NCBI GenBank assembly: GCA_947494695.1
Contig: CANLWB010000007.1
Coordinates: forward strand, 248,001-312,000
Length of the DNA: 64,000 bases
Source: an uncultured Flavobacteriaceae bacterium
GTDB taxonomy: Bacteria > Bacteroidota > Bacteroidia > Flavobacteriales > Flavobacteriaceae
Reading direction: 5' to 3'
The position numbers and the translations under genes are program-made. Positions 26,920-35,705 of the stretch are shown here, one piece after another. Numbering within the stretch: position 1 is the first letter of the stretch; the number at the start of each line of letters is the position of its first letter. The notes under the pieces are model-generated. The model was not told where the DNA came from, did not search any database, and saw only the letters and a list, made by a program, of their open reading frames with translations.

Positions 26920-27978
26920 ATGAAATTACAAGAAAGAATTAACGCTTTTGTAAAATTAGGAGATTTTTTAAGTCAATTTTCCAATGAAGTGATTCTAAAA
27001 AAAGATAATATTGAACATAACGATTTGTTCTTCGATGGTTTTAAGCATCAATTAAAACTAACCGAAGAAAACAATGGATGGTTTACACCAGAGCATATTA
27101 GCTTCTCTCTTAAGGGCTGGGCAGAGTCTCTAACCGAACTTAATTTAAATACCTGGTTAAAGGCATACAAATTACACGCAATTGCCCCAAAACAGGTCGC
27201 TATAATTATGGCAGGTAATATTCCTTTAGTTGGATTTCACGATTTTTTATCGGTACTAATTTCTGGGCATCATGTTTTGGTAAAACAATCTTCAAACGAC
27301 AAACACCTACTCCCCTATTTGGCCAAATATCTGGAAGTTGTAGAACCTCAATTTAAAGGGCGAATTACGTTTACAGCAGGTAAAATTGAAGGTTTCGATG
27401 CGGTTATTGCTACCGGAAGCGATAACACTGCACGTTATTTTGAATATTATTTTAAAAATAAGCCCTCCATTATAAGAAACAACCGAAATTCGGTGGCCGT
27501 TTTAAATGGTAATGAAACCAAAGAAGACCTCAAATCATTGTCTGAAGACATTTTTAGATATTACGGTCTGGGTTGCAGAAATGTTTCTAAGTTATTCGTT
27601 CCAAAGGATTATAATTTTGATTCATTTTTTGAAGCCATGTACCACTGGCATCCCATTATAGAAAAAGCAAAATACGCCAATAATTACGATTACAATAAAG
27701 CCGTATATTTAATGAGCGAATTTGACATGCTGGAAAACGGTTTTTTAATGATTAAAAAAGACCCTGGATATGCCTCTCCCATCGCGACGGTTTTTTATGA
27801 ATATTACGACTCTAAAAAACAACTAAAAGAAAAACTAAATATAGAAAAAGACAGAATACAATGCATTGTTGCTAACGGATTTATAGAAAACGAAATTGCT
27901 TTCGGAGCAGCTCAAAAACCGGAACTTTGGGATTATGCGGATAGTATTGATTCTATTGAATTTTTATTATCAATTTGA
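26920..27978 (+). CDS. LuxC-type acyl-CoA reductase
   Basis: 352 residues of the acyl-CoA reductase (LuxC) family within the aldehyde dehydrogenase superfamily. The cofactor region is seen in KQVAIIMAGNIPLVGFHDFL (91-110), and the likely active-site Cys is C219 in YYGLGCRNVSK. The reaction would reduce an activated acyl group to aldehyde with NAD(P)H. No luminescence genes (luxAB) are present, so a role in lipid metabolism is more likely. It is followed by serC 75 bp downstream on the same strand. Start at the ATG 26920 gives the usual N-terminus. Confidence 0.82.
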   Translation: MKLQERINAFVKLGDFLSQFSNEVILKKDNIEHNDLFFDGFKHQLKLTEENNGWFTPEHISFSLKGWAESLTELNLNTWLKAYKLHAIAPKQVAIIMAGNIPLVGFHDFLSVLISGHHVLVKQSSNDKHLLPYLAKYLEVVEPQFKGRITFTAGKIEGFDAVIATGSDNTARYFEYYFKNKPSIIRNNRNSVAVLNGNETKEDLKSLSEDIFRYYGLGCRNVSKLFVPKDYNFDSFFEAMYHWHPIIEKAKYANNYDYNKAVYLMSEFDMLENGFLMIKKDPGYASPIATVFYEYYDSKKQLKEKLNIEKDRIQCIVANGFIENEIAFGAAQKPELWDYADSIDSIEFLLSI

Positions 27979-28053
27979 TTAAAAAATTATTGAATTCTTA
28001 ACGCTAAATCCCCGATTAATTAGCAACTTTGCAACTTAAATTTAACTACACAA

Positions 28054-29118
28054 ATGAAGAAACACAACTTTAGCGCGGGCCCATGTATTTTACCTCAGGA
28101 AGTACTTAAAAAAGCTTCTGAGGCTGTAGTCGAACTTGACAACAGCGGTTTATCCTTAATTGAAATATCTCACAGGAGTAAAGCTTTTGTAGATATTATG
28201 GAAAAAGCCAGAGCGTTAGCTTTGGAATTGCTTGGGTTAGAAGGCAAAGGTTACAAAGCTTTGTTTTTACAAGGTGGAGCCAGTACGCAATTCTTAATGG
28301 TAGCTTTAAATCTTTTAGAAAAAAGAGCTGGATACCTAAATGCTGGTACCTGGGCTGCCAAAGCCATTAAAGAAGCACAAATTTATGATGATATTTACGA
28401 AGTGGCTTCTTCTAAAGACGCGAACTATAATTATATCCCAAAGGGTTACGACATCCCTTCTGAATACGACTACTTTCACTGTACATCTAACAATACTATT
28501 TTTGGAACACAAATGCAAGCATTCCCAAAATGTGATATTCCCTTAGTTTGCGATATGAGTAGTGATATCTTTTCTCGTACTCTGGACTTTTCACAGTTCG
28601 ATTTAATCTATGCGGGAGCTCAAAAAAATATGGGGCCAGCAGGAACAACTTTAGTTGTTATTAAAGAAGATATATTAGGAAAGGTGTCTCGTAAAATCCC
28701 GTCTATGTTGGATTATAAAACTCACATCAGTAAAGGCAGTATGTTTAATACACCTCCTGTATTTGCTGTTTACACTTCGATGTTGACTTTAGAGTGGTTA
28801 AAAGGCCTTGGTGGCATTGCTGGAATAGAAAAAGAAAATGAAAAGAAAGCCAGGTTAATGTATTCTGAAATTGACTTAAACCCTTTATTCAAAGGATTTG
28901 CAGCTAAGGAAGACCGTTCGCTTATGAATGCAACCTTCACCTTAGAAAACGAGAACCTAAAAGAAACATTTGAAACCATGCTTGAAGAAGCTGGAATTAA
29001 TGGTTTAAACGGACACAGAAGTGTTGGTGGATATAGAGCATCTATGTACAATGCCTTACCTCTTGACAGCGTAAAAGTACTTGTTGAGGTTATGAGCGAA
29101 TTGGAAAGCAAAGCATAA
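28054..29118 (+). CDS. serC: Phosphoserine aminotransferase
   Basis: 354 residues, full length. It converts 3-phosphohydroxypyruvate and glutamate to phosphoserine using PLP. The PLP lysine is K191 in YAGAQKNMGPAG. Other family marks are NFSAGPCILP at the start, SHRSK, LFLQGGASTQF and GHRSVGGYRASMYNA near the C-terminus. It is followed by serA 119 bp downstream, giving two of the three serine biosynthesis steps in order. Confidence 0.96.
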   Translation: MKKHNFSAGPCILPQEVLKKASEAVVELDNSGLSLIEISHRSKAFVDIMEKARALALELLGLEGKGYKALFLQGGASTQFLMVALNLLEKRAGYLNAGTWAAKAIKEAQIYDDIYEVASSKDANYNYIPKGYDIPSEYDYFHCTSNNTIFGTQMQAFPKCDIPLVCDMSSDIFSRTLDFSQFDLIYAGAQKNMGPAGTTLVVIKEDILGKVSRKIPSMLDYKTHISKGSMFNTPPVFAVYTSMLTLEWLKGLGGIAGIEKENEKKARLMYSEIDLNPLFKGFAAKEDRSLMNATFTLENENLKETFETMLEEAGINGLNGHRSVGGYRASMYNALPLDSVKVLVEVMSELESKA

Positions 29119-29237
29119 TTAGTAAACAGTATACAATCTCGGTAAGCGATGTTTAGCTACTGTAGATGGTATTTAGTGGGCAAACGCTCACTCACAAAGA
29201 AAATAATACAAACTCAAACAAAAGTTTAAACTTAAAA

Positions 29238-30188
29238 ATGAAAGTATTAGCAAACGATGGCATTTCACAAAGCGGAATAGACGCCTTAGAAAAAGGTGGT
29301 TTCGAAGTCATCACAACCACAGTAGCCCAAGAGCAATTAATTAATTATATCAACGAAAATGATATTTCTGCCTTATTAGTACGTAGTGCTACTAAAGTAC
29401 GTAAGGACTTAATTGATGCTTGTGCCAGTCTAAAACTTATTGGTCGCGGAGGTGTTGGTATGGATAATATTGATGTTGAATATGCCAGAGAAAAAGGCTT
29501 GAACGTTATTAATACACCTGCTGCATCTTCTCATTCGGTTGCAGAATTAGTATTTGGACATTTATTCGGGTTAGCACGTTTCTTACACAACTCTAACAGA
29601 GAAATGCCTTTAGAAGGAGATTCTAATTTTAAAGGTTTAAAGAAAGCCTATGCTAAAGGAACTGAATTAAAAGGAAAAACTTTAGGGGTTCTAGGCTTTG
29701 GACGTATTGGTCGAGCCACTGCTAAAGTAGCTATTGGTGCTGGTATGAAAGTTGTCGCCTTTGATCCTTTTATAGATGAAGCCGATTTGGAATTAGACTT
29801 CTTTGACGGACAAAAGTTAAACTTCAATATTAAAACGATTTCTAAAGAGGAGGTTTTAAAACAAGCCGATTTCTTAACATTACACGTTCCTGCACAAGAT
29901 AAATATGTGATTGGAAAGCCGGAGTTAGACATCATGAAAGATGGTGCTATTCTAGTTAATGCTGCTCGTGGTGGTGTTGTCGACGAAGTGGCATTGGTAG
30001 AAGCGATCTCAAGCGGAAAAATAGCACGAGCTGCTTTAGATGTTTTTGAAAAAGAGCCTAAACCGGAAATTCAGTTATTAATGAACCCTGCTCTATCTTT
30101 AACACCTCATACAGGTGCTGCTACTAACGAGGCTCAGGATAGAATTGGAGCTGAATTGGCTGAACAAATCATTAGCCTTTTGAAATAG
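29238..30188 (+). CDS. serA: D-3-phosphoglycerate dehydrogenase, short form
   Basis: The frame is open from 29166, but the ATG at 29238 (MKVLANDGIS) gives the normal N-terminus, so the product is 316 aa. It oxidises 3-phosphoglycerate in the first step of serine synthesis. The NAD-binding GFGRIGRATAKVAIGAG, the catalytic region NAARGGVVDE and the His in LTPHTGAAT are present. No C-terminal ACT domain is encoded, so serine feedback control by ACT is absent, as in other short-form enzymes. It lies after serC. Confidence 0.92.
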   Translation: MKVLANDGISQSGIDALEKGGFEVITTTVAQEQLINYINENDISALLVRSATKVRKDLIDACASLKLIGRGGVGMDNIDVEYAREKGLNVINTPAASSHSVAELVFGHLFGLARFLHNSNREMPLEGDSNFKGLKKAYAKGTELKGKTLGVLGFGRIGRATAKVAIGAGMKVVAFDPFIDEADLELDFFDGQKLNFNIKTISKEEVLKQADFLTLHVPAQDKYVIGKPELDIMKDGAILVNAARGGVVDEVALVEAISSGKIARAALDVFEKEPKPEIQLLMNPALSLTPHTGAATNEAQDRIGAELAEQIISLLK

Positions 30189-30221
30189 TTTAAAATAGAA
30201 CTTAAACATAATAAACATTGG

Positions 30222-30252
30222 AGAGGTTGTCTGAAAAGGCAACCTTTTTTTG
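30222..30252 (+). terminator. Rho-independent terminator after serA
   Basis: AGGTTG (30224-30229) pairs with CAACCT (30240-30245), extended by one wobble pair, then a run of seven T. It closes the serC-serA transcript. Confidence 0.75.
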
Positions 30253-30641
30253 TTTAAAACTGCACTATTTCCTATTTTTAAGACTGATTTTGACCGTAGA
30301 ATTCAAGATTCATAACGGGGACAAATACATTTTTATTACCAGATTACAATGGTCGGGTATCAACGTATCATCCTGTTTCGTATCGTAAAATGCCTTGGCT
30401 AAAAAGATCCTTAGTTCTTAGTGGCACTTTATACAGGTAAAACATGCCTATTATGATGCTTTATATATTCTGTACAAAAAGAAAAATGGAATCAAACAGA
30501 CCACGCCCCTATCCCCGTCTTATCCCTACAGAACCTTAATAGATACACGTTATGGCGTGATTGTACAGTACAAGTCTAGGTGATTTATATAGGTATTAAA
30601 TGCAAAATGTCCATATTTGTTTTGATTAAAAATGTTAAGAA
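30253..30641. other. Gene-free stretch before the GH2 gene
   Basis: 389 bases with no recognisable gene. CATATTTG at about 30622 is one base from the TAnnTTTG consensus and may belong to the promoter of the gene at 30642. Confidence 0.4.
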
Positions 30642-33191
30642 ATGAGTAAAAAGTATGTATTAGTAGGGATAATATTTTTCCTGATTTTATCTTGTGAAAA
30701 AACAGTTTCGACAACAGTCGAGAACCCGGTGCAAGAAGAGAACTTTAATTTAGATTGGAATTTCTTCTTAAGTGAAAAAGAAATAGAGTTCAATCAGATT
30801 CAAGACAATCAATATAAAAAAGTAAAAATTCCTCATGATTGGGTTGTAGAAGGAGCATTTGATGAGTCTTTAGGACAAGATGCCTGGGCTACAGGATATA
30901 TACCTAGTAAAGGATATGGCTATTATACCAAAACATTTGACAAAACTATTAATAATGACGAATTGGTTTATGTATTGTTTGATGGTGTGTATAATAATGC
31001 TACTGTTTTTATTAATGATCATGAATTAGGATTTCACCCCTATGGGTATTCGCCTTTTTACTTCGAAATTTCTAAATATTTAAACAAAGACGGTAAAAAT
31101 AATGTGCTCGCTGTACAAATAGACCATTCCAGATTCGCCGATAGTCGTTGGTACACCGGAGCCGGAATTTATAGAGAAGTAGCCTTAATAACAGATAACA
31201 AGTTACACATTCCTGTTTGGGGTACTTTTGTTACAACACCCGAAGTTTCAAAAGAAAAAGCAACAGTTAAAATAGAGGTTTCTTTAGAAAATGCATCCGC
31301 TAAAGACGAAAGTATAGAAGTTTCAACAACTTTCTTTGATGCAGATAAAAAGGAAGTAGCCAAAACGTCCCAAAATGTTGATATAGCAAAAGAAAGCAAC
31401 TCTAATGTTTCTCAAAATACAACTATTGAGACTCCAAAATTATGGGGCGTAGACAACCCATATTTATATACCGCTGTTACCACCATAAAAAAAGCAGGTA
31501 AGCTTATAGATTCTTATGAAACTCCTTTTGGAATTAGGAGCATAAAATTTGATACAAATAAGGGATTCTTCTTAAATGGAGAAAACATGAAGATTAAAGG
31601 CGTGTGTCTACATCATGATGTTGGTTTAGTAGGTTCTGCGGTACCAAAAAACGTTTGGAAAAGAAGATTGCAAGTATTGAAAGATGGAGGCTGTAATGCC
31701 ATTCGGGTTTCTCATAATCCGGCATCAAAAGTATTACTGGATGTTTGTGACGAAATGGGAATGTTGGTACAGGATGAGTTTTTTGATGAATGGGATAACC
31801 CTAAAGATAAGCGCTATAACAAATGGGAAGAAAAGAGCACAGATTACATAACAAGAGGATACGGTGAACATTTCCAGGAATGGGCTCAAAAAGATTTAAC
31901 CAATGTTATGTTAAGTCATCGTAACCACCCTTCTATTTTCCAATGGAGTATTGGTAACGAAATTGAATGGACATACCCTCGAAATGCTGCTACCACAGGT
32001 TTTTTCGACAATATGAGTTGGCAAGGAAACTACTTTTGGTCAGAGCCTCCACATTCGGTAGAAAAAATCAAACATTTAATGAAGACGCTTCCTCGAGGAA
32101 AATATGATATTGGTGAAACCGCTCAAAAATTATCGAAGTGGACCAAAGCAATAGATACTACAAGGCCGGTCATTGCAAACTGCATCTTACCTTCGTCGAG
32201 TCACTTATCGGGATATGCTGATGCTTTAGATATTGTTGGTTATAGTTACAGAAGGGTTCTTTATGATTACGGACATAAGAACTACCCTAAAAAACCAATT
32301 ATGGGTACAGAAAATGTGGCGCAATACCATGAATGGAAAGCCATTATGGAACGACCATTTATATCGGGAACCTTTTTATGGACTGGAGCAGATTATATGG
32401 GAGAAATTCGTGCTAATTGGCCAACCCGTGTTCAACCTTCAGGAATGATAAATTCTGCTAGTTTTCCAAAAGGGTCTTATTATATGATGAAGTCCTTATG
32501 GACAGACACCCCAATGTTACATGTTGCCACACAAACACTAGAAAAATCACTTTATAAACTTGAAAAGGATAAACTGGTAGAGAAAAAGGAAGATGGTTGG
32601 AAGTATTATCTTTGGGAATGGCAAGATGTAAATGAACACTGGAATTATAACAATGAAGATACCGTTGTTGTAGAAATTTATTCCAATTGCGATGCGGTAG
32701 AGTTGTTCTTAAATGAAAAATCATTAGGAAAACAAGAACTTACAGAAACAGTGGGACACATTTTTAAATGGGCAGTTCCTTATCAAGAAGGTACATTGGT
32801 TGCCAAAGGCACCAAAGATGGTAAACTAATAGAATCTAAAGTTGTAACCGCTAGAAAAGCTTCTAAAATTGCCTTAACAGCTGATGCAACATCTATTAAG
32901 GCTAATAACGAAGATGCGGTGCATATCGTTGCAGAATTATTCGATGCCAACGGAAATCCTGTTAAGACAGATCGTAAAGAAATCAACTTTACTATTAAGG
33001 GAGACGCAACGCTATTAGGTGTAGATAATGGATGGAAAAATAGTGTTGAAACATTCCAATCAAATAAAGGAACGACCTATAATGGTAAAATTCTGTTAAT
33101 AATACAGGCAAAAGACAAGCCTGGAACAGTAGATATCATCGCAAACGCAGAAGGTCTGGAACAAGACACTATTCAAGTTACTATAAAATAA
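30642..33191 (+). CDS. Glycoside hydrolase family 2 lipoprotein (beta-galactosidase-like)
   Basis: 849 residues. Residues 1-18 form a lipoprotein signal (ILSC, Cys18). The GH2 layout follows: sugar-binding jelly roll (about 35-185, IPHDWVVEG and [13 protein letters not shown]), immunoglobulin-like domain, and TIM barrel (about 300-600). The acid/base is E440 in WSIGNEIEW and the likely nucleophile is E557 in [10 protein letters not shown]-terminal domains of the DUF4982/Ig type follow. It cleaves a beta-glycoside, probably galactoside or uronide; specificity cannot be set. It stands alone, not beside SusCD. A strong terminator follows. Confidence 0.9.
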   Translation: MSKKYVLVGIIFFLILSCEKTVSTTVENPVQEENFNLDWNFFLSEKEIEFNQIQDNQYKKVKIPHDWVVEGAFDESLGQDAWATGYIPSKGYGYYTKTFDKTINNDELVYVLFDGVYNNATVFINDHELGFHPYGYSPFYFEISKYLNKDGKNNVLAVQIDHSRFADSRWYTGAGIYREVALITDNKLHIPVWGTFVTTPEVSKEKATVKIEVSLENASAKDESIEVSTTFFDADKKEVAKTSQNVDIAKESNSNVSQNTTIETPKLWGVDNPYLYTAVTTIKKAGKLIDSYETPFGIRSIKFDTNKGFFLNGENMKIKGVCLHHDVGLVGSAVPKNVWKRRLQVLKDGGCNAIRVSHNPASKVLLDVCDEMGMLVQDEFFDEWDNPKDKRYNKWEEKSTDYITRGYGEHFQEWAQKDLTNVMLSHRNHPSIFQWSIGNEIEWTYPRNAATTGFFDNMSWQGNYFWSEPPHSVEKIKHLMKTLPRGKYDIGETAQKLSKWTKAIDTTRPVIANCILPSSSHLSGYADALDIVGYSYRRVLYDYGHKNYPKKPIMGTENVAQYHEWKAIMERPFISGTFLWTGADYMGEIRANWPTRVQPSGMINSASFPKGSYYMMKSLWTDTPMLHVATQTLEKSLYKLEKDKLVEKKEDGWKYYLWEWQDVNEHWNYNNEDTVVVEIYSNCDAVELFLNEKSLGKQELTETVGHIFKWAVPYQEGTLVAKGTKDGKLIESKVVTARKASKIALTADATSIKANNEDAVHIVAELFDANGNPVKTDRKEINFTIKGDATLLGVDNGWKNSVETFQSNKGTTYNGKILLIIQAKDKPGTVDIIANAEGLEQDTIQVTIK

Positions 33192-33281
33192 ATGCCAAAC
33201 TTAAATGTTAATCATTATTTATTGATAACAAGCGTATTTTATAATAATTCGCACTAAATGTGACCTAAACACCATAAATTG

Positions 33282-33311
33282 AGTCCTAACATATATGTTA
33301 GGACTTTTTTT
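33282..33311 (+). terminator. Rho-independent terminator after GH2 gene
   Basis: AGTCCTAACAT and ATGTTAGGACT form a perfect 11-bp stem (33282-33305), followed by a T7 run. It lies about 90 bp after the GH2 stop. Confidence 0.85.
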
Positions 33312-33365
33312 GTACATTGAACATTCATTTAGACTAACCAATTTTAAATTAAACAATATTAGATT

Positions 33366-34007
33366 ATGGAAGGAATTCTAGACTTATTAGGTAGTGATTT
33401 GGGGAAAAGTATTATTACCGGTGTAGCGGGTCAAACCGGACAAGATGAAAGTAAAACCAGTAGTGTGTTAACTATGGCATTACCAGTATTGATGCAAGCT
33501 ATGAAACGTAATTCGGCAACGCCTCAGGGGGCTGAAGGTTTACTAGGAGCATTAAGCGGAAAACACGACGGAAGCATCTTAGATAATCTTGGAGGGCTCT
33601 TTGGTGGCGGCGTAGATTCTAATGTACTAGATGATGGCGGAAAGATTCTTGGCCATGTCCTTGGAGGAAAACAACAGCATGTAGAAAACGCTTTAAGTCA
33701 GAAATCAGGTATGGACACCGGTTCTGTCGCACAAATATTAAAGATTGCCGCTCCAATACTAATGGGGATTTTAGGAAAACAAAGTAAGCAACAAAATGTA
33801 AGTAACACAAGTGGTCTTGATGGGCTCTTAGGTGGCTTTCTTGGTGGGAGTTCTCAAAAACAAGAACAAAGCTTTATTGAATCTATTCTGGACGCCGATG
33901 GCGATGGCAGTGTTATAGATGATGTTGCTGGTATGGTATTAGGTGGTGATAAGAAAAAGAAAGGTGGTCTTGGCGGATTACTGGGCGGCCTTTTTGGTGG
34001 GAAATAA
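33366..34007 (+). CDS. DUF937 (YidB-like) protein
   Basis: 213 residues. Residues about 1-150 contain the DUF937 pattern: MEGILDLLGSDLGKSIITGV, SVLTMALPVLMQAMKRN, LGHVLGGKQQHVENALSQKS and ILKIAAPILMGILGKQ. The last 60 residues are Gly/Lys-rich (GGLLGGLFGGK end) with an acidic DADGDGSVIDDV segment that could bind a metal. Function is unknown in the family; related proteins are cytoplasmic. Transcribed alone. Confidence 0.82.
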   Translation: MEGILDLLGSDLGKSIITGVAGQTGQDESKTSSVLTMALPVLMQAMKRNSATPQGAEGLLGALSGKHDGSILDNLGGLFGGGVDSNVLDDGGKILGHVLGGKQQHVENALSQKSGMDTGSVAQILKIAAPILMGILGKQSKQQNVSNTSGLDGLLGGFLGGSSQKQEQSFIESILDADGDGSVIDDVAGMVLGGDKKKKGGLGGLLGGLFGGK

Positions 34008-34254
34008 TTCTTTTTAGACTATATAGGAAGGAGGAGAAAACGACTTGTTTCGCTAAGGGGATATCGTCTGAGTCGAGGACAAACGACCGTAATCACCTCT
34101 ATGTTATGTATTCTAAATTTATACCGATTCCTCCACTTCGGTTGCGCTAATGATCACAACCACACTTTAGCATGCCTCAAAGTGACGATACGACAAAACT
34201 CTATAAGCAAATAGAGAAACAAACGAAACGTTATTAAAGAGAAAAAATTGACGT
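34008..34254. other. Gene-free stretch with degenerate repeat-like sequence
   Basis: This part of a 520-base gap contains TCTGAGTCGAGGAC (about 34070), CTCCACTTCGGTTGCGCT (about 34131) and CTCAAAGTGACGA (about 34177). They resemble decayed copies of short flavobacterial intergenic repeats. No gene seen. Confidence 0.35.
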
Positions 34255-34295
34255 AACAATCTACTTATTTAGAAGATTTAAATAAGTAGATTGTT
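34255..34295. repeat. 17-bp perfect inverted repeat
   Basis: AACAATCTACTTATTTA (34255-34271) and TAAATAAGTAGATTGTT (34279-34295) are exact reverse complements separated by 7 bases. No T-run follows on the plus strand, so it is not a classical terminator. It could be a transcript-end structure or an element end. Confidence 0.75.
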
Positions 34296-34491
34296 TCGAC
34301 TTTTATGAAGTTTCACATAACATGCAGTAACTATTTACAGCCCTCCACTCTGTTAAAATTATTATAAAACAGCTATTTAAGGTACGATTTTTGTAAATTG
34401 TATGTTAGTACCAGATACGATAAAGGCTCTATTTACTCATCGGGAATACATGTTACCTCATTCCTGTTTTTATAAATAGGTACTTGTGATA

Positions 34492-34499
34492 TACTTTTG
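34492..34499 (+). promoter_or_regulatory. -7 promoter element for the DUF6146 gene
   Basis: TACTTTTG fits TAnnTTTG and lies 29 bp before the ATG at 34528. The -33 region is T-rich but has no exact TTTG. Confidence 0.45.
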
Positions 34500-34527
34500 A
34501 AAAAGAAATCGAAATCCCTTTTTAGCT

Positions 34528-34992
34528 ATGAAAAAAGTCATTTACATATTCTTACTAGCCCTATTTCTTTTTAATTGTACCGCATCCAAACGAGCTCCTT
34601 TAGAACCTTCATCTAAACAGACAACTGAGATAGCTTCAGAAAAGGAACTGGCTCAGGTTGAGAATGACACGGTCGTTATTGCTAATGATCAGTTAGAATA
34701 CGAAATTATTATCATAGAACCTGGTTTTAACACCTGGTTATTAAGTAGGGCGCGGCCAGAAGGCTTTTATTCACAACAGTATCTGGAAAACAGAAATTAT
34801 CTTTATGTACTGGAGTGGAATCAGAGGGTACTCCAACCGGGACGTTTCAATCCCAATTTATATGAATTACAAATTGATTATCAGCCAAACATCGACTATG
34901 GTTACGACGTAAATTATAAGTTGTTTAACTACTTCATATATTTTCAATTAACATATAATGAACGATTAGCAGGATTTGTTCCCAGAATTTAA
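34528..34992 (+). CDS. DUF6146-type lipoprotein
   Basis: 154 residues with a lipoprotein signal (LFLFNC, Cys17). After a Ser/Glu linker, the conserved part reads YEIIIIEPGFNTWLLSRARP, YLYVLEWNQR and NIDYGYDVNYKLFNYFIYFQ. I recognise this as the DUF6146 family of Flavobacteriaceae; its function is unknown. It starts the run of same-strand genes that ends with the TonB receptor and lipoprotein. Confidence 0.72.
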   Translation: MKKVIYIFLLALFLFNCTASKRAPLEPSSKQTTEIASEKELAQVENDTVVIANDQLEYEIIIIEPGFNTWLLSRARPEGFYSQQYLENRNYLYVLEWNQRVLQPGRFNPNLYELQIDYQPNIDYGYDVNYKLFNYFIYFQLTYNERLAGFVPRI

Positions 34993-35025
34993 ACGCTTTT
35001 CTTATTTTTGCTAAAAATTGTATTA

Positions 35026-35328
35026 GTGAAAAAGTTAAAAGAGCGCTGGGGAATTGAACATAACTGGCAAATTATTGTTATTTTATGCGTCTTTGCCGTT
35101 ACGGGATCAACAGCCTCTTACATTGGCAAGCCTATTTTAAACTATCTTAATATTACCTCAGAAATAATGGGTGGTGTTGGATATTGGGTTATACGAATTC
35201 TTCTGTTATTCGTTATGTATCAATTTATGTTAGTCTTTTTTGGCTGGCTTTTTGGTCAGTTTAAATTCTTTTGGAATTTCGAAAAGAAAATGCTTAGAAG
35301 AATTGGTTTAAAACGATTTGTAGACTAG
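35026..35328 (+). CDS. DUF6787-type small membrane protein
   Basis: The frame opens at a TTG (35008), but the GTG at 35026 (VKKLKERWGIEHNWQ) fits the family N-terminus, giving about 100 residues. Two hydrophobic segments are visible (IIVILCVFAVTGSTASYI and VIRILLLFVMYQFMLVFFGW). The tail FWNFEKKMLRRIGL is basic. It looks like the DUF6787 family found next to DUF6146 in flavobacteria. Its stop overlaps the GTG of the next gene by 1 base, so translation is likely coupled. Function unknown. Confidence 0.68.
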   Translation: MKKLKERWGIEHNWQIIVILCVFAVTGSTASYIGKPILNYLNITSEIMGGVGYWVIRILLLFVMYQFMLVFFGWLFGQFKFFWNFEKKMLRRIGLKRFVD

Positions 35329-35666
35329 TGAATCAAACGAAACAGCATATCATACTAAGAATAACCAGCCTTTTGCTGGTTATAACACTGCTTGTACCTA
35401 CTGCTGTAAAATTTGCTCACATTCTGTCTCACCATGATCATACGCATGAAGTTTGTTTAGGAAAAAAGTCTGCACACCTTCATAAAGTCGACGTAGATTG
35501 TGAGTTTTATAAATTTCAACTTAATAATCATTTCCTATTAACCGTAGAATATGACTACAATATATACACGCCATCAAATCTTAAGGCGTTATCTTTAACA
35601 TACAAATTCCTTAATAATCATCAGCAATTATCTTTCTCTTTAAGAGGCCCTCCCTCTTTAGTTTAA
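35328..35666 (+). CDS. His-rich secreted/membrane protein, possible metal-binding
   Basis: 112 residues, GTG start overlapping the previous stop (TAGTG). One N-terminal hydrophobic segment (ITSLLLVITLLVPTAVKF) is followed by FAHILSHHDHTHEVC and KKSAHLHKVDVDCEF. The His/Cys cluster suggests binding of zinc or copper in the periplasm. I do not recognise a named family. It sits just before a TonB receptor, where small His-rich proteins can present metal. The role is inferred from composition and position. Confidence 0.65.
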   Translation: MNQTKQHIILRITSLLLVITLLVPTAVKFAHILSHHDHTHEVCLGKKSAHLHKVDVDCEFYKFQLNNHFLLTVEYDYNIYTPSNLKALSLTYKFLNNHQQLSFSLRGPPSLV

Positions 35667-35705
35667 AATTATTTACATCTTTTAATAAACTAAAGTCGGC
35701 GATGA

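Noticed and set aside
26920-27978. Bioluminescence (lux) operon
   Set aside because: A LuxC-type reductase is present, but no luxA, luxB, luxD or luxE gene is near; such stand-alone reductases occur in many flavobacteria.
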